Of a DNA stretch of 64,000 bases, positions 1 to 9,061 are shown in pieces. The position numbers and the translations under genes were made by a program. The stretch is taken from positions 186,001 through 250,000 of the forward strand of contig NZ_JAGQDC010000005.1 in NCBI RefSeq assembly GCF_023282985.1, given 5' to 3'. How positions within the stretch are numbered: the first letter of the stretch is position 1; the number at the start of each line of letters is the position of its first letter. A model generated the notes under the pieces. The model was not told the origin of the DNA. It was given only the letters and a program-made list of their open reading frames with translations, and ran no database searches. The DNA is from Serratia silvae (GTDB lineage Bacteria > Pseudomonadota > Gammaproteobacteria > Enterobacterales > Enterobacteriaceae).

Positions 1-167
1 TCGAGGGCGGCCGCGTCCAGGTGCGCCAGGACGACAAAACGTGGCAGCTTGAAATTAGTGACAGCGGCCAGTTCAAAGAGGTTCCACCGCAGCTGGATGC
101 CATGTGCCGCATCATCAGCCATATTCATCAGCACCAAAGTTATCTGTTGGGAGGCGTTGAAGTATGA
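1..167 (+). CDS. ygfK: C-terminal end of YgfK-like Fe-S oxidoreductase subunit (partial)
   Basis: The frame that is open from base 3 ends at TGA 165-167 and encodes about 54 residues. Its stop overlaps the ssnA start (ATGA), so the two genes are translationally coupled. In E. coli ygfK lies directly upstream of ssnA, and this is the main reason for the name. The visible tail (ending LLGGVEV) carries no diagnostic motif. YgfK is the predicted iron-sulphur/FAD subunit of a putative selenate reductase or selenium-dependent hydroxylase. The body of the gene is outside the window. Confidence 0.6.
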   Translation, partial: EGGRVQVRQDDKTWQLEISDSGQFKEVPPQLDAMCRIISHIHQHQSYLLGGVEV

Positions 168-1498
168 GTATCCTGATTCTGAAGAATGCCACCGCCGCGC
201 AGCTCCATCCTGCGAAAGTGTGGGAGAATGTCGATATTGCCGTTGAGAATGATAGCATTCTCAACGTCGGCCCGGGGCTGAGCCAGCGCTATCCGCAGGC
301 GCAGGTCAAAGAGATGCATGGTCGGCTGGTGATGCCCGGCATGGTCTGCTCCCACAACCACTTTTATTCGGGCCTGTCCCGTGGCATCCAGGCGAATATC
401 GCCCCCAGCCCGGACTTTATCTCAACGCTGAAAAACCTCTGGTGGCGCCTTGACCGGGCGCTGGATGAAGAGTCGCTTTACTACAGCGGCCTGATCTGCG
501 CCATGGAGGCCGTGCGTAGCGGTTGTACGGCAGTTATCGATCATCATGCGTCGCCCAACTACATCGCTGGTTCTCTGAGCCAACTGCGCAAGGCCTTTAA
601 CAAGGTTGGCCTGCGTGGGATGACCTGCTTCGAAACCACCGACCGTAATTTCGGCAACCGCGAGCTGCGCGACAGCGTCGAGGAGAATATCCGCTTTGCC
701 AAAGAGATAGACGCCGCGCGTCAGAAGGGCGATCAACCTTACCTGGTGGAAGCCCATATTGGTGCCCACGCGCCGTTCACTGTGCCTGACGAAGGTCTGA
801 TGATGTTGAGCGAGGCACTGAAAGTGACCGGCCGCGGCCTGCATATCCACGCAGCGGAAGACAGCTACGACGTCTCCCACAGCCACCAACACTATGGTAA
901 AGATCTGCTGGTGCGGCTGGCGGAATTCGGCCTCATCAATAGCAAAACGCTCATAGCCCATGGCCTATACATCTCTGATGCCGACGTCGAGCTACTCAAC
1001 GCCCAGGACGGCTTCCTGGTGCACAACGCCCGCTCCAACATGAACAACCATGTCGGCTACAACCATCGACTGCCGCAAATCCGCAACCTGGCGCTGGGTA
1101 CCGACGGCATTGGTTCCGACATGTTTGAGGAGATGAAGTTTGCTTTCTTCAAACACCGTGATGCTGGCGGCCCGCTGTGGCCAGACAGCTTTGCGAAGGC
1201 GTTAACCAACGGCAACGAGCTGTTGAAGCGTAGCTTCAACGCCCGCTTCGGCCGGCTTGAAGCGGGATATAAAGCGGACCTGACCATCTGCGATTACTTG
1301 CCGCCGACACCGCTGATCGCTGAAAACATCGCCGGCCATATCGCCTTCGGCCTGAGTTCAAACTGCGTTCATAGCGTAATGGTGAACGGGGTGATGATCT
1401 ATGAGGATCGCCAGTTCAGTTTCGACTGCGAGCCCATTTTCAAAGCCGCGCAGAAGGTGGCGAAAAAAATGTGGGAGAGAATGGATGCCCTGCCCTGA
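164..1498 (+). CDS. ssnA: SsnA, putative amidohydrolase of the purine/selenium block
   Basis: This 444-residue cytosolic protein belongs to the amidohydrolase superfamily (chlorohydrolase/guanine deaminase branch). It matches SsnA closely along its full length. The metal ligands are visible: HxH at H64/H66 (SHNHF), LHIHAAED, IAHG and the LGTDGIGSDM loop near residue 310. Family members hydrolyse amino groups or rings of purine-like heterocycles; the substrate of SsnA itself is not established. The start is fixed by the 4-base overlap with the upstream ygfK end. A strong terminator follows, so this is the last gene of its operon. Its place beside urate and xanthine genes suggests a role in purine breakdown. 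Confidence 0.93.
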   Translation: MSILILKNATAAQLHPAKVWENVDIAVENDSILNVGPGLSQRYPQAQVKEMHGRLVMPGMVCSHNHFYSGLSRGIQANIAPSPDFISTLKNLWWRLDRALDEESLYYSGLICAMEAVRSGCTAVIDHHASPNYIAGSLSQLRKAFNKVGLRGMTCFETTDRNFGNRELRDSVEENIRFAKEIDAARQKGDQPYLVEAHIGAHAPFTVPDEGLMMLSEALKVTGRGLHIHAAEDSYDVSHSHQHYGKDLLVRLAEFGLINSKTLIAHGLYISDADVELLNAQDGFLVHNARSNMNNHVGYNHRLPQIRNLALGTDGIGSDMFEEMKFAFFKHRDAGGPLWPDSFAKALTNGNELLKRSFNARFGRLEAGYKADLTICDYLPPTPLIAENIAGHIAFGLSSNCVHSVMVNGVMIYEDRQFSFDCEPIFKAAQKVAKKMWERMDALP

Positions 1499-1521
1499 CG
1501 GCTAGCGTAAGCCAGTGACCC

Positions 1522-1549
1522 AGCCCGGCCAGATTTGGCCGGGCTTTTT
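1522..1549 (+). terminator. Rho-independent terminator of ssnA
   Basis: A perfect 10-bp stem (AGCCCGGCCA at 1522-1531 and TGGCCGGGCT at 1536-1545) with a 4-base loop is followed by a run of T. It lies 23 bases after the ssnA stop. It separates ssnA from the convergent ygfS gene. Confidence 0.9.
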
Positions 1550-1629
1550 GCTGTTTGAGGTGCAGTTTGCCGTGTGACACAATTTACAACAATGGACGGG
1601 GGCAGGCGTGATGCCGTCGGGTAGGAAGA

Positions 1630-2106
1630 TTAAAGCGTAAGCAGCGCGGCCGTGGCAATATTGCGCTGCTTTTGCAGATCGTTTAGCTGCTTTTCGGTCA
1701 TTTTACTCAACGCTGCCGTCGGGCAAACGTCAACGCAGGCTGGCCCACGATCTCTGTCGCCGCAGAGATCGCACTTGATGATAACCGGTGGCTGCCCTGC
1801 ATTTACCTCAATGGCGATTGCGCCAAACGGACAGGCGACTGCACAGCTCTGGCAACCGATGCAGCGTGCAGCATCGGCCTCGATCCGTTCTGCGCCCATG
1901 CTGAGTGCTCCGGTTGGACAGGCGCCTACACAGGGTGCGTTTTCACACTGATGACACATGACCGGCACGCTGAGGTTATCGAGGCGCATCACCTTCAGGC
2001 GGGGATTAAACTCTGCACCCGGGGTCACATGCTCTAGTGCACAGGCCACCTCACAGGTCCTACAGCCGATGCAGGACTGTGGACTGGCGACGATAAAACT
2101 GGTCAT
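1630..2106 (-). CDS. ygfS: YgfS-like 4x[4Fe-4S] electron-transfer protein
   Basis: This 158-residue protein is almost entirely ferredoxin-like. Four cysteine clusters can be seen: CIGCRTCEVAC near residue 12, CHQCENAPCVGAC near 51, CIGCQSCAVAC near 82 and CDLCGDRDRGPAC near 112. This is the HycB/HydN/YgfS layout, in which the protein carries electrons between a dehydrogenase and a reductase. The start ATG overlaps the uacF stop (ATGA), so it is the second gene of a uacF-ygfS operon. With FdhF encoded nearby, the natural inference is electron transfer from formate to the UacF flavoprotein; the sequence does not prove this. Confidence 0.88.
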   Translation of the reverse strand: MTSFIVASPQSCIGCRTCEVACALEHVTPGAEFNPRLKVMRLDNLSVPVMCHQCENAPCVGACPTGALSMGAERIEADAARCIGCQSCAVACPFGAIAIEVNAGQPPVIIKCDLCGDRDRGPACVDVCPTAALSKMTEKQLNDLQKQRNIATAALLTL

Positions 2107-4043
2107 ATCCCCTCCTTCTCCCTGAACTGGGTCAACATCTCACTGGCCGCCTGACGCCCCGCCACCATGGCGGTCACCACCAGGTCGGCACCGGTGACGG
2201 CATCACCCCCAGCATAGATTTTGTCGTTGCTAGTCTGGGTGGTTCCGCGCCCTTTGCCGCCAGTGAGGATCTGTCCCCAACGGTCCAGCTTAATACCGTG
2301 ACCGTGCAGCCACGGCATTTCGTGGGCCTGAAAACCAAAAGCCATAATCAACACGTCGGCCTGCAGCTCAAACTCGGAGTTCGCTATCGGCTGCGGCCTA
2401 CGACGGCCATCCGGGCCCGGCTCGCCCATCTTCGTGCGGATCATTCCCACTGCGCTGACCTGTCCCTTGCGGGTATGCTGAATGTATTGCGGCTGAACGT
2501 TGAACTCAAAGTTAACGCCCTCTTCCCGGGCATTCACCACCTCTTTTTTCGAACCCGGCATACTCAGTTCATCGCGGCGGTAGGCGCAGGTCACGCTCTC
2601 AGCCCCGCGGCGAACAGCGGTGCGCAGACAGTCCATCGCCGTGTCACCGCCGCCAAGCACCACGATGCGCTTGCCCTTGATATCGGTCAGCGGATACTCG
2701 GCGCTCTCTTCAAGCCCCATCACCTCGCGGGTGCTGGCAATCAGGAACGGCAGGGCCTGAATCACACCCTGGGCATCTTCTCCCTCCAGACCTGCTGCCA
2801 TCAGGCCGTAGGTGCCGACGCCGAGGAACACGGCGTCGTAGCCTTCCACCAGGTCATTAAAAGCCACGTCGCGGCCAATCTCCTGACTGAGGTGGAAATG
2901 GATGCCCATGTTGCTGAAAATTTCGCGCCGAACCTCAAGCACGTTTTTATCCAGCTTGAATGGCGGAATACCGAAGGTCAGCAGGCCACCGATCTCCGGA
3001 TGGCGGTCGAAGACGTCAACGTGTACGCCTGCACGGGCCAGAATATCGGCACAGCCAAGACCTGCAGGCCCGGCGCCGATCACCGCTACCCGCTCCTGGC
3101 GCGGGGTAACTTCGCCAAGAGTAGGACGCCAGCCCATTGCCAGCGCGGTATCGGTGATGTAACGCTCAAGGTTGCCGATGGCCACCGAGCCGCCCTCCCC
3201 CTTCAGTGTGCAGGCGCCCTCGCAGAGCCGATCCTGAGGGCAGACGCGGCCGCAGATCTCCGGCAGGGAACTGCTTTGGTGGCACAGTTCTGCCGCCTCG
3301 ATAATTTTGCCCTCGTTCACCAGGCGGATAAAATCTGGAATAGCGTTATGCAGCGGGCAGGTCCAGTTACACCACGCTTTCTGCGCGCAATTGAGGCAAC
3401 GATGGCTCTCATATTCAGCATCGCATTCGCTCAGCGACTGGTAGATTTCGTCGAAATGGTGCCTGCGGGCGTCGGCAGGAACTTTTTTTGCTCCGACGCG
3501 GGGCGGTTTGTCGAGAATCGCTTTGCGCCGCGCACCGCGAACAGCGTCCATCGGTTGTCCCATGGCAGAGCGGATCTGCCGCTCCTTGCGCAGCTGGTTG
3601 ATGCTGGCCTCATCCATCAGGCGCAGCGCCTGGGTCGGACAGCTGGCCACGCACGCCTGCTGCCCAGATGGATGCTGGCTACAGAGGTCGCATTTCTGCG
3701 CCAGCTGAGGAGCATCATCATCGTTTGCAACCATCTCAATGGCGCCAAAGGGACAGGCGACGACGCAGTTTTTGCACCCGATGCACAACGCCTCTTTAAA
3801 CTGAACGCTGTCGTTAGCAAATTGCAGCGCCTGGGTCGGGCAGGAGCTGACGCAGGGGGCATCGTTGCAGTGGTGACAGGTGGTAGCGCTGCTGACGTTA
3901 CGGTGAAAGAATACGTGAATGCGCGGGAGAAAGTCACTACGCTTCTGGGGCCAGCTGTCCTGGTGATGTGAGGTAACACAGGCTATTTCACAGGCGTGGC
4001 AGGCAATACAGTTCGCGGCATCGGCAATGATAAATTTATTCAT
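2103..4043 (-). CDS. uacF: UacF (YgfT): Fe-S/FAD oxidoreductase for urate metabolism
   Basis: The 646 residues comprise an N-terminal block of four [4Fe-4S] clusters (CIACHACEIAC, CHHCNDAPCVSSC, CIGCKNCVVAC, CDLC...C) and a GltD-like C-terminal flavoprotein. The GltD part begins with RCLNC/CNWTCPLHN near residue 215. Nucleotide-binding motifs are VAVIGAGPAGLGCADIL near 320 and VVLGGGDTAMDC near 455. The match to YgfT/UacF is better than to its paralogue AegA. In E. coli these proteins are required for formate-dependent anaerobic urate degradation. It is divergent from the permease gene across a 510-base region. AAGGGAAG precedes the ATG. Confidence 0.92.
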   Translation of the reverse strand: MNKFIIADAANCIACHACEIACVTSHHQDSWPQKRSDFLPRIHVFFHRNVSSATTCHHCNDAPCVSSCPTQALQFANDSVQFKEALCIGCKNCVVACPFGAIEMVANDDDAPQLAQKCDLCSQHPSGQQACVASCPTQALRLMDEASINQLRKERQIRSAMGQPMDAVRGARRKAILDKPPRVGAKKVPADARRHHFDEIYQSLSECDAEYESHRCLNCAQKAWCNWTCPLHNAIPDFIRLVNEGKIIEAAELCHQSSSLPEICGRVCPQDRLCEGACTLKGEGGSVAIGNLERYITDTALAMGWRPTLGEVTPRQERVAVIGAGPAGLGCADILARAGVHVDVFDRHPEIGGLLTFGIPPFKLDKNVLEVRREIFSNMGIHFHLSQEIGRDVAFNDLVEGYDAVFLGVGTYGLMAAGLEGEDAQGVIQALPFLIASTREVMGLEESAEYPLTDIKGKRIVVLGGGDTAMDCLRTAVRRGAESVTCAYRRDELSMPGSKKEVVNAREEGVNFEFNVQPQYIQHTRKGQVSAVGMIRTKMGEPGPDGRRRPQPIANSEFELQADVLIMAFGFQAHEMPWLHGHGIKLDRWGQILTGGKGRGTTQTSNDKIYAGGDAVTGADLVVTAMVAGRQAASEMLTQFREKEGI

Positions 4044-4553
4044 GTGCTTCCCTTTATTATTCTAAAAATCACCCAGGACTGCGATGCAATAATCATGCGA
4101 TTTTTATTGTTTTATTGATTCTGTAGTGATTTTTGCGAGTCATCTCAAAAAAAACGCCATTGTGTCAGATCTGATTTAATATAAATGAAATCCATTTAAT
4201 GCTAATTGATTTTCATTCAAGGTATCACTCTGTTGAGGATCAAATGCACACCGAGTTATACCAAAATGAGATTCACTCCATCTCAATATGATATCTCTCA
4301 TTTATTATCGGCCGGGTTTTTTCTGCGAGTCCATGACTCGTGGACATTATATTCTTTATCACGTGATTTATTTCACAATATTACCCTTCAATAGCTAGTG
4401 TGTTTGTTTTTTGGCACATCTTACGCATATCACTCACTGTGCGCGCAAAATGCTGGTGATCGCATCAGCTCAGGGAGGCTGCGGCCTTCGAATCGTAACT
4501 TCGGCTCTGTTCACGCTTTTACGGAGCGAAGTCGTACAGGAGACAACAACTTC
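4044..4553. promoter_or_regulatory. 510-base divergent regulatory region between uacF and the purine permease
   Basis: No convincing gene lies here. The region is AT-rich, then turns GC-richer over the last 120 bases before the permease. It holds a nested palindrome at 4326-4345 (CGAGTC-cat-GACTCG, overlapped by GTCCA...TGGAC), a 10-bp palindrome ATCACGTGAT at 4358-4367 and a CRP-like site. The long 5' leader (at least 170 bases after the CRP-like site) could hold RNA structure. The preferred permease start is at 4554, preceded by AGGAGA at 4538-4543; the in-frame extension back to 4398 has no homology to transporters. Confidence 0.55.
4362..4377 (+). promoter_or_regulatory. Candidate CRP-binding site
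   Basis: CGTGA-TTTATT-TCACA matches 9 of 10 core positions of the CRP consensus TGTGA-N6-TCACA. It lies upstream of a purine permease and within a divergent intergenic region, a usual position for catabolite control. No clear -10/-35 pair at class I or II spacing was found. Confidence 0.5.
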
Positions 4554-6026
4554 ATGAAAGATATTGCCAATTCCGCCTCACAACATGGGAGATCGACCGC
4601 ACCGGTTGATGAGATTTTACCTGTTACACAAATGATTCTTTATGGACTGCAGCATGTGCTGGTGATGTACGCTGGCGCCGTCGCAGTTCCCCTCGTTGTT
4701 GGCAACGCGGTGGGACTCCCACCGGAACACATTATTTTACTGATTAGCGCGGACCTGTTTATCTGCGGAGCTGCTACTGTGGTGCAGTCGCTGGGTGCCG
4801 GTAAGTGGCTGGGTTGTCGACTACCGCTGATTCAGGGCTGTACCTTCGCGGCGCTTATCCCGATGGTGCTGATCGGTAAGGAATATGGGATCGGTGGTAT
4901 CTCCGGCGCCGTGATCGTTTCCGGTATTTTCATCCTCTGTTGCGCCCCATGGATAAGCAAGCTGATTCGCTTCTTTCCCAAAGTGGTGATGGGGAGCATC
5001 GTGACCCTTATCGGCATGTCGATTATGCCGGTCGCAGGCGGTTGGGTCGGCGGCGGCAATAGCGAGATGACGGGCTTTGGCGCGCCTTTTTCACTGCTCA
5101 TGGCCTTTATTACTCTCGTTATCATCCTCAACATTTACACCTTTGCCTCCGGCGTGGTTAAGAACACCTCGGTGCTTATTGGTCTTATCATTGGCTCCAT
5201 ACTCTGGAACTTCTTCAAACCCCTGGATTTCCATCTGGTCAACGCCACGAGCTGGTTCCACCTACCTACCCTGATGCCGTTTGCCAAACCTGAGTTTCAC
5301 ATTATCCCCGTTGCCCTGCTGTCGATGGTGATGGTGGTGGTTATGGTAGAAACCATGTCCTCAATGATGGCCACCGGCGATATCGTCGGTAAGAAAGTGG
5401 ACGCAAAAATGCTGCGCAATGGCCTCAACACCTGCGGGGTAGCGACGGCTATCTGTGGGTTATTTAACCTGTTCCCCTACGCCGCTTTTGCTCAGAACGT
5501 CGGCCTGATCGGTCTGACCGGGGTACGCAGCCGTTTTGTGGTTTCGGTCTCCGGTATCATTCTGATTCTGATGGGCGTGTTTTCCAAGATGGCGGCTCTG
5601 GTGGTGCTGATCCCGAAACCCATCCTCGGCGGAGCGGGCATCGTCATGTTCGGGATGGTGGCTGTCTCTGGCATCCGTACGCTTGGGCAGGTCAACTATC
5701 GCAATAATAACAACGGGATGGTGGTGGCATTGACCCTCGGTCTCGGCATGATGCCGGTGCTGGTGCCCAACCTATTTACGCAGCTTCCGCCGATGGTTCA
5801 GCTCTTCCTGCACAGTGGGATCACGATCGGTACCCTGACGGCCATCGTCGCTAACCTGACGCTTAACGGCAGCGTACCTTTGCGTATTAACCACGAAGCG
5901 CTGGTACCCGATCCGGCTCCGCCAAGCTCAGCGGCGCGCAACGTGGCCGTCAGAACCGTCAGAATGTGGTTGCTGCTGCGCAAAGTTCAAAAAGATCAGC
6001 AGCCAGAAGAGGCCCAGGAGGGGTAA
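4554..6026 (+). CDS. NCS2-family urate/xanthine permease (UacT-like)
   Basis: This 490-residue inner-membrane protein has the nucleobase:cation symporter-2 fold, with about 12-14 hydrophobic helices. Signatures visible are GLQHVLVMYAGAVAVP near the first helix and QNVGLIGLTGVRSR, the NCS2 motif with the conserved Gln-Asn. The tail VRTVRMWLLLRK resembles the end of E. coli UacT (YgfU), a urate transporter. The neighbouring uacF supports urate as substrate, but XanQ-type xanthine transport cannot be excluded. The start at 4554 is chosen from the AGGAGA at 4538-4543 and because the 52-residue upstream extension is unlike any permease. fdhF follows after 138 bases. Confidence 0.9.
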   Translation: MKDIANSASQHGRSTAPVDEILPVTQMILYGLQHVLVMYAGAVAVPLVVGNAVGLPPEHIILLISADLFICGAATVVQSLGAGKWLGCRLPLIQGCTFAALIPMVLIGKEYGIGGISGAVIVSGIFILCCAPWISKLIRFFPKVVMGSIVTLIGMSIMPVAGGWVGGGNSEMTGFGAPFSLLMAFITLVIILNIYTFASGVVKNTSVLIGLIIGSILWNFFKPLDFHLVNATSWFHLPTLMPFAKPEFHIIPVALLSMVMVVVMVETMSSMMATGDIVGKKVDAKMLRNGLNTCGVATAICGLFNLFPYAAFAQNVGLIGLTGVRSRFVVSVSGIILILMGVFSKMAALVVLIPKPILGGAGIVMFGMVAVSGIRTLGQVNYRNNNNGMVVALTLGLGMMPVLVPNLFTQLPPMVQLFLHSGITIGTLTAIVANLTLNGSVPLRINHEALVPDPAPPSSAARNVAVRTVRMWLLLRKVQKDQQPEEAQEG

Positions 6027-6164
6027 TTATAATCATCCAACTCCTGTTTGAGCCGCTCTCTGCTGTCGGCGCTACCGTCATGCAGCAGAGGGCGGCGCGG
6101 GGTCTTTACAGCTGCTTCAGTTTCAGCCTGCTGTTCTACGTTTGATTTTATTAGGAACATTGCT

Positions 6165-8312
6165 ATGAAGACAGTGACGACCGTTTGCCCCTACTGTGCC
6201 TCCGGCTGCAAAATGCAGCTGACAGTGGAGGAAGGAAAAATTACCCGCGCCGACGCGGCAATGGGCAAAAACAACCAAGGCACACTGTGCCTGAAAGGTT
6301 ACTACGGCTGGGATTTTGTTGACGATCCGCAGATCCTCACCCCGCGCCTGAAAACGCCGATGATCCGCCGACAGCGTGGGGGGCGGCTGGAGTCCGTCTC
6401 CTGGGATGAGGCTCTTGATTACGTTGCGGCCCGCCTCGGTGCCATTAAAGAAAAGTACGGCCCGGATGCTATCCAGACCACCGGCTCTTCACGCGCCACC
6501 GGGAACGAAACCAATTATATCATGCAGAAATTTGCGCGCGCCGTTATTGGTACCAATAACGTCGACTGCTGCGCACGTGTTTGACACGGCCCTTCGGTTG
6601 CAGGTCTGCACCAGTCGGTCGGTAACGGCGCCATGAGTAATGCAATCACTGAGATCGATAACACCGATCTGGTGTTTATTTTCGGCTATAACCCGGCAGA
6701 TTCGCACCCTATCGTGGCGAATCACATCCTTAACGCCAAACGCAACGGGGCGAAAATTATCGTCTGCGATCCGCGCAAAATCGAAACGGCGCGCGTTGCT
6801 GATATGCACCTTGCGCTGAAAAACGGCTCCAATATCGCGCTGCTTAACGCTATCGGGCATGTGATTATTAAAGAAGATCTCTATGATAAATCTTTCGTCG
6901 CCAGCCGCTCTGAAGGCTTCGAAGCCTATCGTAGCCTAGTCGAAAGCTATACCCCGGGATCCGTGGAAGCGATAACCGGCATCAGCGCCCGGCAGATCCG
7001 CGAGTGCGCGCGGATGTACGCCACCGCCGGAAACGCCACTATTCTGTGGGGCATGGGGGTAACCCAGTTTTGGCAGGGCGTGGAGACCGTGCGCTCCCTC
7101 ACCAGCCTGGCGATTCTCACCGGCAATCTGGGCAAGCCGCACGTTGGTGTTAACCCGGTGCGCGGCCAGAACAACGTTCAGGGTGCCTGCGATATGGGCG
7201 CGTTGCCGGACACCTATCCTGGCTATCAGTACGTAAAGTTCCCAGAAAACCGGGAGAAGTTCGCCAAAGCCTGGGGTGTGGAGAGCCTGCCGGAGCGGGC
7301 CGGATATCGTATTAGCGAGCTGCCGCACCGTGTCGAGCACGGAGAGGTGCGGGCGGCCTATATCATGGGGGAAGACCCGCTCCAGACCGATGCCGAGCTT
7401 TCAGCAGTGCGCAAGGCGTTTGAGGGGCTAGATTTGGTGATCGTGCAGGATATCTTTATGACCAAAACCGCGGCGGCGGCGGACGTTATCCTGCCCTCCA
7501 CCTCCTGGGGTGAACATGAAGGGGTCTATACCGCAGCGGATCGCGGTTTCCAGCGCTTTTTCAAGGCAGTAGAGCCCAAGTGGGATCTGAAAACCGACTG
7601 GCAGATCATCTGTGAGATCGCTACCCGCATGGGCTATCAGATGCACTACGACAACACCAAGCAGATCTGGGACGAGCTACGCCATCTGTGCCCTGACTTC
7701 TTCGGCGCGACCTACGAGAAGATGGGTGAGCTGGGCTACGTGCAGTGGCCTTGCCGGGACGAGTCGGACGCGGACCAGGGCACCTCGTATTTGTTCGAGC
7801 AGAGCTTCTCAACCCCGAACGGGCTGGCACAGTTCTTCACCTGTGAATGGCAAGCGCCGCTCGACAAGCTCAGCGAGGAGTATCCCATGGTGCTCTCCAC
7901 CGTGCGTGAGGTGGGCCACTATTCCTGCCGCTCCATGACCGGCAACTGTGCGGCGCTGGCTAAATTGGCAGATGAGCCGGGCTACGTCCAAATCAATACC
8001 GCCGACGCGCAGCGTCTGGGCATTAAGGATGAGGATCTGGTTTGGGTTAATTCGCGCAAAGGTAGGGTTATCACCAGGGCGAAGGTCAGCGACAGGCCTA
8101 ACTTCGGCGCGGTGTATATGACCTATCAGTGGTGGATTGGCGCCTGCAACGAGCTTGTGACAGAGAACCTTAGCCCAATAACTAAAACGCCAGAGTACAA
8201 GTACTGCGCCGTTAACGTTGAGCGCATTGCCGATCAGCAGGCCGCAGAGCAGTACGTGATTGATGAGTACAACAAGCTGAAAACCCACCTGCGCGAAAGT
8301 GCGATAGGTTAA
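6165..8312 (+). CDS. fdhF: Formate dehydrogenase H (selenocysteine enzyme)
   Basis: This is a 715-residue molybdopterin/[4Fe-4S] enzyme oxidising formate to CO2. The in-frame TGA at 6582-6584 is codon 140, the selenocysteine position of E. coli FdhF, and a SECIS hairpin follows at once. Read through, the protein is collinear with and the same length as E. coli FdhF. Cluster cysteines C8, C11, C15 and C42 and Lys44 are present, and His follows the Sec. It should not be called a pseudogene. In E. coli FdhF serves formate-hydrogen lyase and is also needed for formate-dependent urate degradation. Here it sits between the urate permease and molybdenum hydroxylase genes rather than alone. Confidence 0.97.
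6582..6621 (+). promoter_or_regulatory. Bacterial SECIS element in fdhF
   Basis: The UGA codon is followed by a hairpin whose upper part (6596-6612) has stem GGT/ACC and GCA/TGC, a bulged T and the apical loop GGTC. These are the features recognised by SelB in E. coli fdhF, and the 38 bases are nearly identical to that element. It directs Sec insertion at codon 140. Confidence 0.95.
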
Positions 8313-8319
8313 AAAGTTC

Positions 8320-8347
8320 GCCCCGGGCGGTGTAAACCGCCCGGGGC
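8320..8347. terminator. Terminator between convergent fdhF and mocA
   Basis: A perfect 12-bp GC-rich stem (GCCCCGGGCGGT / ACCGCCCGGGGC) closes a 4-base loop (gtaa). On the minus strand it is followed by TTTTT (complement of 8311-8315), so it is a classical terminator for mocA. It may also stop transcription from fdhF, which ends 8 bases before it, although there is no T tract in that direction. Confidence 0.85.
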
Positions 8348-8361
8348 AATACTGGGTCTTC

Positions 8362-8994
8362 TCACACCTTCCCGACGACGCTATCCTGCAACAACCTGCG
8401 AACCAGCTCCTTGTGGCTCCAGCCTGCAACCTGCTGATACTGCTGCGGCGTGTCAACATCCCAGTGAATACCCTGAGCATCCACCGACACAACGCGCATC
8501 GCCATCCGGCCAATCACATCCCGGAGGGTGGTGCCTTCAGCAGCGCTGCGAATAAGCGCAATGGCGCGCTGCGGAAGCAGGACCGGATGACCTTTTCCCC
8601 GTTCGTAAGCCGGAATTAAGCAAGTTTCTGCATCGGTGCAGGCCCACAGTTTGCGGTAGACCCCGGGCGTTACCTCCGGCATATCACCCAGCGCAAGGAA
8701 AAAGCGCGAGGATCGGATATGGCTGACGCCGCACTGAATAGAAGAGAACATTCCGGTCTGATAATCCGGGTTAAAGACAACATCAATGCCCGGATGATCC
8801 TGATAGCAGGCGGCCAGCTCATCGCCGCGAAACCCAGTTACCAGCACCACCCGATCGCAGAACGTCAGAGCGCTGGCGAGGGCGCTATCAAGGAGAGTCC
8901 CTTCCCCCCATGGCATCATCATTTTCCATTTGCCCATGCGGCTGGAGAGCCCGGCAGCCAGCATGACGCATTCTTTATTCATTTTTTTGCTCAT
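8362..8994 (-). CDS. mocA: MocA (YgfJ): molybdenum cofactor cytidylyltransferase
   Basis: This 210-residue cytosolic nucleotidyltransferase is of the MobA-like/GlmU fold. The N-terminal signature LAAGLSSRMGKWKMM binds CTP, and LALGDMPEV is the metal-binding acidic motif. MocA adds CMP to molybdopterin to make the MCD form used by xanthine dehydrogenase-family enzymes. That fits the fused molybdenum hydroxylase encoded just upstream on the same strand. The start at 8994 is supported by GGGGGAG 7 bases upstream; a second ATG four codons in is possible. A hairpin lies between it and the Fe-S subunit gene. Confidence 0.92.
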   Translation of the reverse strand: MSKKMNKECVMLAAGLSSRMGKWKMMMPWGEGTLLDSALASALTFCDRVVLVTGFRGDELAACYQDHPGIDVVFNPDYQTGMFSSIQCGVSHIRSSRFFLALGDMPEVTPGVYRKLWACTDAETCLIPAYERGKGHPVLLPQRAIALIRSAAEGTTLRDVIGRMAMRVVSVDAQGIHWDVDTPQQYQQVAGWSHKELVRRLLQDSVVGKV

Positions 8995-9021
8995 GGTGAT
9001 ACTCCCCCTGTACCAGAATAA

Positions 9022-9052
9022 AACGCCCCCGTCGGTAATCGAAGGGGGCGTT
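9022..9052 (-). terminator. Hairpin/attenuator between the Fe-S subunit gene and mocA
   Basis: A 9-bp stem AACGCCCCC / GGGGGCGTT is followed on the minus strand by TTTT. It lies after the stop of the [2Fe-2S] gene and before mocA, so it would terminate or attenuate transcription into mocA. That allows the enzyme subunits to be made in excess of MocA. Confidence 0.75.
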
Positions 9053-9061
9053 CATGGGCAA

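Noticed and set aside
2298-3971. Long plus-strand open frame (557 codons) opposite uacF
   Set aside because: It is antisense to a gene with clear cysteine and nucleotide-binding motifs. It has no homology-like content and arises from the GC-rich codon pattern of uacF.
4206-4394. 62-codon open frame in the permease leader
   Set aside because: No ribosome site, no recognisable sequence, and it overlaps the CRP-like site and palindromes.
6582-6584. TGA in fdhF as a nonsense mutation or pseudogene
   Set aside because: Position 140, the SECIS hairpin and perfect collinearity on both sides identify selenocysteine.
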